Shown here: positions 21,830 to 30,975 of the stretch, one piece after another | Position numbering within the stretch: position 1 is the first letter of the stretch | Layout of the letters: each line of letters begins with the position of its first letter | From: Bidens hawaiensis | Lineage: Eukaryota > Streptophyta > Magnoliopsida > Asterales > Asteraceae | Direction: 5' to 3' | DNA length: 64,000 bases | Assembly: GCA_021521415.1 (NCBI GenBank) | Contig: JAIQDT010005005.1 | Location: 124,001 to 188,000, forward strand | Made by a program: the position numbers and the translations under genes | The notes under the pieces: model-generated | The model's input: the letters and a program-made list of their open reading frames with translations, nothing else | What the model was told of the DNA's origin: nothing | The model's database searches: none

Positions 21830-24800
21830 TTACTCGGGATTGATCATCCCGTTTAGCTCAATTAGGTTTTGAAATCTGGATTTATCAAACGCTTTTGTAA
21901 ATAAATCAGCGAAATTCTCGAGCGTATCGACTTTTTCGATCTTAATCAGTTTCATCTCAGCACAATCCCGTATGAAATGATGACGAATGTCAATATGTTT
22001 GGTTTTACTATGTTTCACGGGATTGTTAATTACTGAGATGGCTGCAGTGTTATCAATTAAAATAGGAGTGAGTAAGAAATTCAGACCATAGTCGCGCAAT
22101 TGTTGCTGAATCCACAAAACCTGTGAACAGCAGTTGGATGCTGCCATATATTCAGCTTCACATGTTGAGATTGCAACTGACGTCTGTTTCTTGCACTGCC
22201 AGGAAACTAATCTTCCACCGAGAAACTGACATCCTCCTGTTGTCGACTTCCGACTCTGATTGCACCCTCCATAATCAGAATCAGTATAAGCAACCAGTTC
22301 CACGTCTCCTCCCTTCGGGTACCACAACCCTAGCTTCGGCTTGCCCTTGAGATACCGTAGTATCCTCTTTGCACCTTTCAAATGAGATTCTTTCGGATTT
22401 GCCTGAAAACGTGCACAAAGACAAACAGCAAACATTATATCAGGCCTAGAAGCAGTTAAATACATTAATGAACCTATTATCGCCCGATACAGAGTTGGGT
22501 CCACATCTGCGTCACCATCTGATTCAGCGCCCAATTTGTGATTGACGCAGATTGGAGTGTCATATGGAGAACTGTCCTCCATCTTGAATCGCTTGAGCAC
22601 ATCATGAACGTACTTCGTCTGATGAATGAACATCCCGTCCTTCTTCTGATCAACCTGCAATCCTAGAAAGAAAGTTAGTTCACCCATAGCACTCATTTCG
22701 AACCTTTTCTTCATGACATCCTCAAAATCTTGACACATGGAGACTCTTGATGCAGCAAATATGATGTCATCCACGTAGACTTGAACTAGTAGGAAGTCGC
22801 TTCCTTCTCTCTTCACGAACAGTGTGCTGTCAATTAAACCCCTTTCAAAACCATTCTCGAGCAAGTAGTCTGATAACGTTGAATACCAGGCACGAGGTGC
22901 CTGATGTAATCCATACAGCGCCTTGCTCAACCTGTATACGTGATCTGGGAAGTCTGGGTCAGGAAAACCCGGAGGTTGCTCAACATACACAACCTCATCA
23001 ACTTTCCCATTTAAAAACGCACTCTTCACATCTAGCTGAAACACCTTCATTCTCTTACATGCAGCAAACGCCAAAAACAATCTTATCGCTTCCAACCGGG
23101 CGACAGGAGCGAACACCTCATTGTAATCAATACCCTCTTGCTGATTAAAACCTTTAACAACCAGCCTTGCCTTATTTCTAATGATAATCCCCTTTTCATC
23201 CCTCTTGCACTTAAACACCCATTTTGTGCCTATAGCATGCACATTCCTTGGTTTTTCAACCAAAGTCCAGACTTCCATCTTCTCGAATTGAGCCAACTCT
23301 TCTTGCATGGCCTCGACCCACGGGCTGTCCTTAAGAGCCATTTGATAATTTTTCGGTTCAATCTGGCTAATAAAGCAGGAGTACAAACATTCGTTCATTA
23401 TACCCGTTTCTTTAATGCTTGTATAAACACAGGTGTGCTGATTCAAGCTACTTCTGGTTTGTACACTGGAGGACACATCACCTATAATATTCTCCAATGG
23501 GTGATCTTTGTGAATTCTCGTGGTCGGAACAGCACCGACATGCAAATTATCTTCCAAATTTGAAGAGATCTCATCAATGGTTGTTTCTGGCTGAGAGTGA
23601 AATGGATTGATAAACTCATCTTCAGGTAAGGCAGCAGGGGTATCAATAGTGTTTGATGTGGAAGGTTGACTTTTCTCAATAAGCTGTCGTTGCAATAGAT
23701 TCTCTTCCTCATCAAGTATCATCTTCGACGCAATTCTTTCTTCTTCTTCAGAAATTTCCAAATTAGGGATGTTAAATGACTTAAACAGCTTAACATAGTC
23801 GAAAAGCTCAGCAGGTCCATTGCTTGGTTTTGGCGATTGGTAACTAGTAATGTCGGTGTTACACACCACCTCCACCTTGCAAGTCGACGTATTGAAGACC
23901 CGTCTGTTGGGAGTCCCAACAACATAACCGACTAAGATTCCTTCATCGGCTACTTCACCAAATTTCGAATTAGTCTTCAAAATCGAACAAGGAGACCCGA
24001 ATGGTTCAAGACCGCTCAAGTTGGGCTTCCTTCCATGCATAAGCTCGTAACATGTTTTTCCAAGTCTCTTAACGGTTAACACCCTATTCAGAACATAGCA
24101 GGCTGTAGCAACTGCTTCAGCCCAGAATATCACAGGAAGTTTTGAATCTGCCAGCATAGTTCTAGCTCCTTCAATTAAAGTTCGGTTCTTCCGTTCAGCC
24201 ACTCCATTCTGTTGCGGAGTATACGGAGCGCTGTATTGATGTTCAATTCCTTTCTGAAGACAGAAGATTTCCATTTCAAAGTTCTTGAACTCTGTTCCAT
24301 TGTCACTTCTGATGTATTTAACTGATTTACTCATGACGTTCTCAACTTTTGTAATTAGATTCTTCACCATTTGAGCCGTCTCATCTTTCGATTTCAGAAA
24401 ATATACCCACGAATATCGCGAGTAGTCATCAGTGATCACCAAGCAGTAAGAAGTACCTCCTAGACTTTTTACATTCACGGGACCGAAGAGATCCATGTGA
24501 AGTAGTTCTAGAGTACCGGCAATAGAGTTGACCTTCTTGGTGAGATGGGATTTCTTGTGTTGCTTTCCCTTCTTGCATGCTATACATTTGTCTTCAAAGT
24601 TAAAACTTTTTAAGGGAACGCCCATCACAAGCCCATTCTTGACAATGAAGTTCATCTTCCGAAGATGAATGTGCCCCATTCTCCTGTGCCACAATTCAGA
24701 TTCTGATTCGCTTGCTTTCGTCATTAAACAAGATTCTCCCGTGGCCATTTCAGTAGACCTCATATCCATCACATATGTATTTGTTTCACGTGGAGCTTTC

Positions 24801-25177
24801 ATTACTATCCACTCGTCTGGTATCTGGAAACCAGGCTTCAACACGATCGCTTCATTCTTCGTGAAATGGACAGTGTAATCTTTATCACAAATCTGCGACA
24901 CACTCAGCAGATTGTGCTTCAATTCCTCCACAAAATTCACATTCTCAAGTGTCATCCTTCCATTTGACACTGTACCTCTACCAGTAATTCTTCCTCCGCT
25001 TTCACCAGCAAAACTAACTCTCGCTCCCTGAACAGGTTTTAAGTCTTGCAACAAGTGTTTGTTGCCCGTCATGTGCCGGGAACAGCCGCTATCTACAATC
25101 CAAAGACTGTGGGCAGCCCTGTTCAACTGTTCCTGCACAATAAAACAGAGAATTAGAATCTTGGGACCCAAGACCAA
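21830..25177 (-). CDS. pol: Copia pol polyprotein: protease, integrase, reverse transcriptase, RNase H (SIRE)
   Basis: 1,115 residues. Domains in order: aspartic protease (WIVDSGCSRHMTG, residues 27-39); GAG-pre-integrase and zinc motif (LWHRRMGHIHLRKM to CIACKKGKQHKKSH); integrase core with MDLFGPV, SDNGTEFKNF and NGVAERKNRTLIEGA supplying the D, D and E; RT (KWVFKCKRDEKG, FQLDVKSAFLNG, ALYGLHQAPRAWY, VYVDDIIFA catalytic YVDD); RNase H (YTDSDYGG, AEYMAA, DNTAAISV, KHIDIRHHFIRD). No stop or frameshift is visible and all catalytic motifs are present. It lies in a different frame from the gag ORF and overlaps its end by 25 bp, so expression needs a frameshift or splicing, or a 1-base indel has separated them. 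The first in-frame Met (25,177) is not necessarily a real start. Confidence 0.93.
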   Translation of the reverse strand: MVLGPKILILCFIVQEQLNRAAHSLWIVDSGCSRHMTGNKHLLQDLKPVQGARVSFAGESGGRITGRGTVSNGRMTLENVNFVEELKHNLLSVSQICDKDYTVHFTKNEAIVLKPGFQIPDEWIVMKAPRETNTYVMDMRSTEMATGESCLMTKASESESELWHRRMGHIHLRKMNFIVKNGLVMGVPLKSFNFEDKCIACKKGKQHKKSHLTKKVNSIAGTLELLHMDLFGPVNVKSLGGTSYCLVITDDYSRYSWVYFLKSKDETAQMVKNLITKVENVMSKSVKYIRSDNGTEFKNFEMEIFCLQKGIEHQYSAPYTPQQNGVAERKNRTLIEGARTMLADSKLPVIFWAEAVATACYVLNRVLTVKRLGKTCYELMHGRKPNLSGLEPFGSPCSILKTNSKFGEVADEGILVGYVVGTPNRRVFNTSTCKVEVVCNTDITSYQSPKPSNGPAELFDYVKLFKSFNIPNLEISEEEERIASKMILDEEENLLQRQLIEKSQPSTSNTIDTPAALPEDEFINPFHSQPETTIDEISSNLEDNLHVGAVPTTRIHKDHPLENIIGDVSSSVQTRSSLNQHTCVYTSIKETGIMNECLYSCFISQIEPKNYQMALKDSPWVEAMQEELAQFEKMEVWTLVEKPRNVHAIGTKWVFKCKRDEKGIIIRNKARLVVKGFNQQEGIDYNEVFAPVARLEAIRLFLAFAACKRMKVFQLDVKSAFLNGKVDEVVYVEQPPGFPDPDFPDHVYRLSKALYGLHQAPRAWYSTLSDYLLENGFERGLIDSTLFVKREGSDFLLVQVYVDDIIFAASRVSMCQDFEDVMKKRFEMSAMGELTFFLGLQVDQKKDGMFIHQTKYVHDVLKRFKMEDSSPYDTPICVNHKLGAESDGDADVDPTLYRAIIGSLMYLTASRPDIMFAVCLCARFQANPKESHLKGAKRILRYLKGKPKLGLWYPKGGDVELVAYTDSDYGGCNQSRKSTTGGCQFLGGRLVSWQCKKQTSVAISTCEAEYMAASNCCSQVLWIQQQLRDYGLNFLLTPILIDNTAAISVINNPVKHSKTKHIDIRHHFIRDCAEMKLIKIEKVDTLENFADLFTKAFDKSRFQNLIELNGMINPE

Positions 25178-26760
25178 TTGGTCTTGGATCGATACGTCCC
25201 GTACCCTGGCTTTCCAAAGTTAGCATCAGGATAATTCCTGTAAGTCCTGTTAGGAAATCTCCTTGAAGATTGTGTGTGATGCCTTCCAAACCTATGTGAA
25301 TTGAAAGTGTTATATCTTGTGGTTTGGTTGAAAAACTGAGGTTTGTTTTTATGAAAACTTGAATTAGTTACATTTTGGCATTTTGAAAAGTTTTCATTGT
25401 TAGCTGTATCAAACTGATGCTTATTCTCAGTTTTATTTGGCCTCACACCTCTGTATCTCGGCGTCAGAGGGCAATCTGCAACAAGATGTCCTAATTTATT
25501 ACATCTAAAGCAACACCTACTCTCCATTTTCTTTTCAAATGCTGGTTTGGATGTAGAGGCAGTGTTACCAGCCGTTCGTCTCACATAAGGTGGGACATAC
25601 GGGTTGAGTGGAGTACTCTTTTTATAAGATTTATTTTTATCTCCACCAGTGGGTAACACTACCTTCTCTTTCGTCTTACCTGATTCGGACAACTTATCCG
25701 AATCCGATGAGACTGGACTCGTAACAGAAATATTTACACTAGAAACAGGCGAACTCGTTTCGCCATTACTAACAGTTGGTTCTTTACATGTAACCTTGAT
25801 TGGAACTGTCTGAGGAACTTCAAAATCCACAGATTTCTGAATACTAGGGTTGAAAGTGTAGTTGTGGTTATAAGGTGGTGGCACCTCGTGATAACCAATT
25901 CCTCCCCTCTTTGCAGAGGTACCTTGATCACTAACGAGGTGATCTAGAATAGCTGAGGAATTTCGGAACTGCTCGAGTTTTCGGTTCAGTTCCACCACTT
26001 TCACCTGGTGGTCAGCAATCTGCTTTTCTCGTTCAGCAATAAGTTTAGTCTTTTCTTCTAAAACCTCATAACTTAGGTCAATTACATCAATTTTTTCAGC
26101 AAGTTTAGTTTTTAAGCTTTTGACATCTTTTTCACATGCTTTTATTTTAACTTTGTAACTGTTTTCTCTTGCCTTAGTAAAATGATGATCTTCTTTAAGA
26201 GTTTTAAATTCAGCATCTAAACGAACATACTGATCAGTTATGGTAGCAAGTTGCTCAGACAAATTCTCACATTTTGTACAAACAGGCTTAGAACTTACCT
26301 CGGAGGGTTGACCATCGTTATCTGCCATGAAAGCTTTCTCCTTACCAGTAGCTTTCTCCTCTCCAGTCATCTTCTCACAATCTTCATTTTCTACCTTAGC
26401 CATATTCGCCTGCTCACCAGTTTCATTCGCATGCAGGTTCCAGTTGTATTCACCGGCTTCTCTAGACAACATGGCATTGACTTCTTTACTAATCCCAGTA
26501 GGCTGTGCAGACCGGCCTTGACCCCGTTCAACTCTCTCGTTTCTGCATTCTTTAGCAAAGTGCCCATACTGTTGACAGTTATAGCACCTCATTTTAGACT
26601 TGTCGAATCCGGGCCTACCACCAACAAACTTTCTCCCCGTCTTATTCATGAAACGCTTGAATCGCCTCACTATCATGGCCATTTGCCATTGCAAATCCAT
26701 CTCCTCCAGATCATCAGCATCGATCTGGTCATAATCCTCATCCAAAACAGCAGGGTCCAC
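25153..26760 (-). CDS. gag: Copia gag C-terminal part with two zinc knuckles (SIRE)
   Basis: It is in the same frame as the upstream gag ORF (26,821-27,777), from which it is separated by one TAG. Reading through gives an unbroken polyprotein, so the Met at 26,760 is probably internal. It has a CCHC knuckle CYNCQQYGHFAKEC near residue 60, a heptad-rich coiled coil (about residues 170-270: ENLSEQLATITDQYVRLDAEF onward), a Ser/Thr-rich linker, and a second knuckle CFRCNKLGHLVADC near residue 430. Large gags with a second zinc finger are usual in SIRE elements. It ends WSWVPRF followed by a stop, overlapping pol. Confidence 0.85.
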   Translation of the reverse strand: MDPAVLDEDYDQIDADDLEEMDLQWQMAMIVRRFKRFMNKTGRKFVGGRPGFDKSKMRCYNCQQYGHFAKECRNERVERGQGRSAQPTGISKEVNAMLSREAGEYNWNLHANETGEQANMAKVENEDCEKMTGEEKATGKEKAFMADNDGQPSEVSSKPVCTKCENLSEQLATITDQYVRLDAEFKTLKEDHHFTKARENSYKVKIKACEKDVKSLKTKLAEKIDVIDLSYEVLEEKTKLIAEREKQIADHQVKVVELNRKLEQFRNSSAILDHLVSDQGTSAKRGGIGYHEVPPPYNHNYTFNPSIQKSVDFEVPQTVPIKVTCKEPTVSNGETSSPVSSVNISVTSPVSSDSDKLSESGKTKEKVVLPTGGDKNKSYKKSTPLNPYVPPYVRRTAGNTASTSKPAFEKKMESRCCFRCNKLGHLVADCPLTPRYRGVRPNKTENKHQFDTANNENFSKCQNVTNSSFHKNKPQFFNQTTRYNTFNSHRFGRHHTQSSRRFPNRTYRNYPDANFGKPGYGTYRSKTNWSWVPRF

Positions 26761-26820
26761 AATCTTCCCTTGTATGTAGTTCTCATATGAAGCAATAAAA
26801 GATGCATAGACTGCAAACTG

Positions 26821-27777
26821 CTATTCAGCAGATTTGACACTCATTGGCATCTTGGAATAGTTATTGCTTGAGGCACTGGGAGAGAAACTACTGTTGGATG
26901 TTTGAGGTTTCGAAGCACTTGAACCTCCAGCAACAAAGCAAACATCACCGTTCATGTTTACTGAAACGTTTCCTTCATGAGAAGAGTTAGAACCTGACTC
27001 TCCTTTGGAGTAGTAAGCAGCAGATTCAGGCTTCGAACTTGAGCCTGAGTTAAGTTTGGCACCATACATACCAGGGTCTTGAATCTGATCAGTTGGTGTC
27101 TCTTTACGAACCATATTAAGCTCAAAGGTTCTGAGCTTGTTTACTGCTGTCTCCAAATCATAATTAGGAAAGTCTCTGTCTTCCCTCATCAGAACTGTGT
27201 ACATTTCCCACTTCGGTGGGAGAGCATCGAGAAGCTTTTCAACTATCTCCTCTTCTCTGTAAGCAATCGAATAGTTGTTTAGCTCTGTCATTAGATGATA
27301 ATATCGAGTGATAATATCATCCAGAGATTCGTTCTTCAAATATTTGAAGACAGAGAACTGAGTCTTCAACAGTTTAATCTTCGAGGCACGAATACCCACG
27401 TTCCCTTCGAATCTATTTTCAAGAGCATCCCAAAGCTCTCGAGCCGATGTATACTTTCTGAAAGTATGAAGGATCTCCTGTGGAAGAGCCATAGTGATAG
27501 CTGCGTGAGCCTTGCTTTCGGCTTCGTACATCTTCTTCTCCTCTTCCTCCATCTTGCTGTACTTCTTTATCACATCCCGACCTTCGTATTCCATGGTCGG
27601 TGGAATATATCCATCCTGGATGCACACCCACATCTTTGCATCCTGGTATTTAATATACTGAATAAACCGATCCTTCCATGCAACAAAGTCGGTTCCTTTT
27701 AACAGCCTTGGGGCCTTAGTGGCTGACCCCGCTTCGACTTCCATTTTCACCAATTCAGAGATGTTAATTTGCGACAT
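26821..27777 (-). CDS. gag: Copia gag N-terminal part (UBN2/retrotran_gag type, SIRE)
   Basis: 318 residues starting MSQINISELVKMEVEAG. The capsid-like region is typical of Copia gag: LKGTDFVAWKDRFIQYI, CIQDGYIPPTMEYEG, ARELWDALENRFEGN, ITRYYHLMTELNNY, KLLDALPPKWEMYTVLM. It ends with TAG (26,821-26,823), followed by CAGTTT and then by the same-frame continuation. The Met start lies 508 bp from the 5' LTR, downstream of a hairpin-rich leader. Confidence 0.88.
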   Translation of the reverse strand: MSQINISELVKMEVEAGSATKAPRLLKGTDFVAWKDRFIQYIKYQDAKMWVCIQDGYIPPTMEYEGRDVIKKYSKMEEEEKKMYEAESKAHAAITMALPQEILHTFRKYTSARELWDALENRFEGNVGIRASKIKLLKTQFSVFKYLKNESLDDIITRYYHLMTELNNYSIAYREEEIVEKLLDALPPKWEMYTVLMREDRDFPNYDLETAVNKLRTFELNMVRKETPTDQIQDPGMYGAKLNSGSSSKPESAAYYSKGESGSNSSHEGNVSVNMNGDVCFVAGGSSASKPQTSNSSFSPSASSNNYSKMPMSVKSAE

Positions 27778-27821
27778 CTTCTCAAAAACCCGAAAAATTC
27801 AAAAATTTGTCCAAACAGTAC

Positions 27822-28105
27822 TAAAGGCGAAGTTAAGAATAACTTCGCTGAAAAAATTCTTAAATTCGTGTGACTCGGCGAAGTTGAGAATAACTTCGCT
27901 TATGGTAAGCGAACTTATCAGGTAAGCGAAGTTGAGGATAACTTCGCTTAGGTGAACTTAGCAGGTAAGCGAGGCGAACTTATGAGGCAGGCGAAGTTGT
28001 GAATAACTTCGCTTAACCTTATATCTTCGCCGAAACCCTACTTTCAGTGACGGCAACTTCGCCTGAAGAACAGTAACTTCGCCCGATGAACACTGAAAAT
28101 ATTCA
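27822..28105. repeat. Hairpin-rich leader upstream of SIRE gag
   Basis: Repeated pairs of GGCGAAGTT and AACTTCGC with 6-nt loops (AAGAAT, GAGAAT, GTGAAT), with variants AGCGAAGTT. This is the same motif set as in the LTRs and in the leader of the third ORF. Confidence 0.85.
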
Positions 28106-28270
28106 GATCTGTTGTCGACGATTCTGCAGTTTCCGGTCGTTGTAAAGGCTTGAAAATGACTGTATATAGTGATTAGAACTCAATACGAACAAAAACTCGT
28201 CCCGTGAATAGGTCAAACGAGACGTTTTCTACACCCGCGTGAAATCCCGAACCTCACAATCGAGCCGATG

Positions 28271-28282
28271 GCTCTGATACCA
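28271..28282 (-). promoter_or_regulatory. Primer binding site (initiator Met-tRNA), SIRE
   Basis: Minus-strand TGGTATCAGAGC, two bases inside the 5' LTR, complements the 3' end of plant initiator methionine tRNA. Confidence 0.92.
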
Positions 28283-28284
28283 AT

Positions 28285-28777
28285 TGTAGGTTCCTGGACG
28301 GATCGTACACGGGATGTCGCTATCTGCGCAGGTGCGGAATCCCTGCGTAGGTAGATACGAGCGTAGAATACGTATAAAACAAACACACGAGCAATAACCG
28401 AAACACGTTTTATTGATAACCCGAACACGTGACACGAGGTCACTATTACAGACTCTGACTTGTAAACACGTAACTCTCGAACTAATCAACTGAAACGAAC
28501 CTTAACCAACCTCACGAACTCACCTCAACTGTTACGGTGAACAGTATATATAAACACGACAACTTCGCCTCAGGCGAAGTTGTCCATAACTTCGCTTGTT
28601 CAACAAGTTCGCCTGAGCGAACTTGTTAACAACTTCGCTTGTTCAACAAGTTCGCCTAAGCGAACTTGTTGACAACTTCGCTCGTTACATAAACATAAAC
28701 ATAATCAAAAACATAATTACATTACAGACTCGATTACAAACGTTAGACTATGAACTACTGACATACATGTACCAACA
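28285..28777 (-). repeat. 5' LTR of the SIRE element
   Basis: 493 bp, two visible mismatches with the 3' LTR, followed by the target duplication GAGGT. It has the same hairpin array (28,560-28,677) and a TATATATAAAC motif near 28,544. Confidence 0.93.
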
Positions 28778-28782
28778 GAGGT

Positions 28783-29183
28783 CTACCCGCCAGGCCATGA
28801 GATCCTGAGCGCCAGGCGGCCAGGTAAAGAACTTTTTGACCCTCGCCCTCTCAATGCTCAAACCTCTGCGGGAATTCCTCTAATTTTGTCATCTTCTGAT
28901 GAGGAATCCGCAGATGGTCCTTTATTGGCGAGGAAGAAGAAGGCTGCCGGCGGGAAGGAGAAGGCGAAGGTTGCCTCCACTGCCGATCCGGGGAACCGGT
29001 CAAACTCGGAGACCGAGAGCGAGGAGGCGGCGGGGAACCCAGGTGGTGTTGAGACCACTGCTCCGGAGGCTGAGACGACTGTCACCTCCGAGCAGCCCAG
29101 GACGACGACGGTGACCGGTATGAAGAGGCCGGCTCCATCGGGTTCGTCCCCGCCTGTTCGCACCTTTAGGCTCAAGAAAACCC
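28783..29183 (+). CDS. Antisense gene exon 2, part after the SIRE insertion (Tat copy 1)
   Basis: It continues the frame of 16,186-16,312: YPPGHEILSARRPGKELFD, then an acidic run SSSDEESADG, a Lys-rich patch RKKKAAGGKEKAKV that could serve as a nuclear localisation signal, and a Glu/Thr-rich segment. It ends at the donor CCC/GTAAGT (29,184). Copy 2 gives the same order of segments. Confidence 0.7.
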
Positions 29184-29252
29184 GTAAGTATAATCTTCCT
29201 TTACTTTTACTGCATAGCTTTCCACCATTATACTTATATCTTCTTTGTGCAG

Positions 29253-29726
29253 GCGTGGATGCTACCGCATTCCAGGGTGGAGCGGGAGGTAGCAGTTCTG
29301 GACCCATGAAGGTAGGTTTGGTCAACCTACCTGAGGCGATGACCCAGGCGACTGCGCCTGCTTCAGTTGGTTCAGTTGCTCACCCGGTTGAGCCAACTGT
29401 TCCAACTGTGACGACGTCCCCGCCGGCTGTCAGTGCCATATTCACTGATTCTTTCACTGAGCCGGCGGTGAGTATTTCTGTGGATTCTTCCACAGCCGCG
29501 GCCGCGGTTGTGAGTTCACCTCCGTCACCTCCGCTGGTTTCTACCACGGCGGCCTCCGTTATGCCTCCTCCGGCGCCGGCGACTACGGCCGGTCCTTCAG
29601 GTATGTCCGGGGTTGGGGCGTCAAGCCAATCTCTGCCTCCTTCCCATCTGCCTGACCTCTTGGATGGATATCCGTTACTTTCGGGTGATGGGTTTGGCGG
29701 CTACAGGCCTGTCGTCGACCCTACAA
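29253..29726 (+). CDS. Antisense gene exon 3: Pro/Thr/Ser/Ala-rich segment
   Basis: After the acceptor TTGTGCAG the exon encodes VDATAFQGGAGGSSSG, then a low-complexity stretch rich in Pro, Thr, Val, Ser and Ala, ending with SLPPSHLPDLLDGYPLLSG. The donor at 29,727 (GTGCGT) creates an ATG codon with exon 4. If unspliced, a TAG follows two codons later. The copy 2 equivalent is 61,744-61,277. Confidence 0.65.
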
Positions 29727-29809
29727 GTGCGTAGGGTTATTTTGGCCTTTATTTTTTTTATATATATATTTTTTTATCATCTTTTCCTAACTGCTTTTTG
29801 CTTTTGCAG

Positions 29810-30552
29810 TGTCGGATTCCAATGAAGTGTATGTTCCACGATGGAACATCCGCAGAGGAACAACCCTTCGGACGCCTGTAGAATGCGTCGAATGGGCGCG
29901 CCACGCCGCCCTCGCCGGTGCGCTGGGGGAAGCCATGTCCAGCTACCAGGAGGGTAGGCTGTCGAATGAACTGCGGATTCTCCTTGCGCGGATGCAGCCG
30001 CGCGTCGAGTTACTTTGTCGTGAAAATGACAAGTTAAAGACGGCGCGTAGCCTGGAAGTGGCTCAGGCGCGGGCCATCCGGGAGGAGAACAAGAGGCTTG
30101 CCGCAGTGGCTGCGGAAAAGGAGAAGGCCTTCCAGGCCCTTGAAGTTGAAGTTCAGGCCCGTTCCAAGGCTGCCCAAGCTGTTAACGAACAGCTTCGGCT
30201 GGCTAAGGAAACTGCACGGAACGCAACTGAGAGGGCCACCAAGGCTGAAGCTGTTGCTGAGCCTCTACGCATTGAGAACGAGGAGCTTAAAGCCAAGCTA
30301 GAGAGGCTCCAGTAGGCTCATGATGCCTTGGCTATGGAAGACGCCAAGAAGCTCCAAGAGATCTTGGACCAGAGGGGCGTGCTTAACTACACTGAGCGGA
30401 AGCTAAAGGGCGTTGAAGAGGCTGCTGCTAAGGAAGTGTTGCTCGCCAACCTTAACAAAAGTGAAGCCGAACGCGCCCGTAACCAAGCTCAAGCTGCCCT
30501 CCAGGAGGCTCTAGTTGCCAAGGAATGGCTTCTTCGAGAAGCGTTGTCTCAG
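29810..30552 (+). CDS. Antisense gene exon 4: long coiled coil, with a nonsense codon
   Basis: After the acceptor TTTTGCAG it encodes SDSNEVYVPRWNIRRGTTLR, an ECVEWARHAALAGALGEA block, then about 200 residues of heptad-rich, Glu/Lys/Ala-rich coiled coil (ENDKLKTARSLEVAQARAIR, AEKEKAFQALEVEV, LRIENEELKAKLERLQ). The codon at 30,313-30,315 is TAG where copy 2 reads CAG, a C-to-T change. The frame continues to the donor at 30,553. The coiled coil suggests self-association. Confidence 0.7.
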
Positions 30553-30630
30553 GTATGCGTAATTTCATAATATCTTTACGCTTTTCTTTGTACATAGAAA
30601 AGGTTTTGATACTTGTATTTTTTCTTGTAG

Positions 30631-30975
30631 GTTATGCATCGAGTCTTCACGGACACATCATACGACGATGCCATAAGCGCAGCCCTCAACGCTTCTCATG
30701 AGGATGGGGAAAAGACCGGCTTCCTGCTTGGTCTAGGGTTCGTTGAGAAGGGCATCCCGCCTTCCAACTTCCCTTTATACGACGTGGATACTGAAGCTGT
30801 ATATGACCAAGCAGTGAACCAGTATGCCGCCTTCCCGCATCTGGTGGTGGAGAAGGTGAACGAAGTTGCTGCTGCTGATGATGGGCTAGCCATTCTAAAG
30901 ACCTTCCTTGAACCGCCACAGCCAACTGATGGTGCGGGTACAAGTGGGTTTGGAGGGAGTGGTCCTGAAGCTTGA
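30631..30975 (+). CDS. Antisense gene exon 5: C-terminal domain
   Basis: It encodes VMHRVFTDTSYDDAISAALN, GFLLGLGFVEKGIPPSNFPL, then a C-terminal tail ending GGSGPEA and TGA. About 114 residues, highly similar to copy 2 (60,374-60,039). AATAAA-like signals for polyadenylation lie within 130 bp downstream (for example around 31,083). Confidence 0.7.
   Translation, partial: VMHRVFTDTSYDDAISAALNASHEDGEKTGFLLGLGFVEKGIPPSNFPLYDVDTEAVYDQAVNQYAAFPHLVVEKVNEVAAADDGLAILKTFLEPPQPTDGAGTSGFGGSGPEA

Larger units (their letters stand above)
16313..28777 (-). mobile_element. Complete Ty1/Copia element, SIRE/Maximus lineage (12.5 kb)
   Basis: Two 493-bp LTRs (16,313-16,805 and 28,285-28,777) differ by two visible bases. 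Both flanks carry GAGGT (16,308-16,312 and 28,778-28,782). On the minus strand the order is LTR, PBS for initiator Met-tRNA, gag with two zinc knuckles, protease, integrase, RT, RNase H, a long spacer, a third ORF, PPT, LTR. Integrase before RT defines Copia. The large size, large gag and an extra ORF after pol fit SIRE/Maximus, as does RT wording such as PPGFPDPDFPDHVYRL. It lies in exon 2 of the Tat antisense gene, in the same orientation as its Tat host. Young by LTR identity and possibly still competent, apart from the gag TAG and the gag/pol frame change. Confidence 0.92.
15358..30975 (+). pseudogene. Antisense gene of Tat copy 1, five exons, split by the SIRE insertion
   Basis: Exons by splice signals: 15,358-16,123; 16,186-16,312 joined to 28,783-29,183; 29,253-29,726; 29,810-30,552; 30,631-30,975. 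Every intron is GT..AG. Removing introns, the SIRE element and its target duplication gives 2,856 nt, exactly 952 codons, so the model is frame-consistent. Domains in order are a PF04195-like globular N-terminus (exon 1), an acidic and Ser-rich linker, a Pro/Thr/Ser/Ala-rich segment (exon 3), a long coiled coil (exon 4) and a C-terminal domain (exon 5). Breaks are the 12.5-kb insertion in exon 2 and a TAG at 30,313-30,315 where copy 2 has CAG. It runs opposite to the element's own transcription. The protein's role is unknown; antisense genes of this kind are known in Tat relatives such as Grande. Confidence 0.75.

Noticed and set aside
23138..23563. Plus-strand ORF of 141 codons opposite the SIRE pol
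   Set aside because: Shadow of the pol coding frame with no recognisable domain.
16588..28677. CRISPR-like impression from regularly spaced short palindromes
   Set aside because: Arms vary, spacers are not unique-length, the arrays lie in LTRs and leaders of a Copia element, and the genome is a plant.
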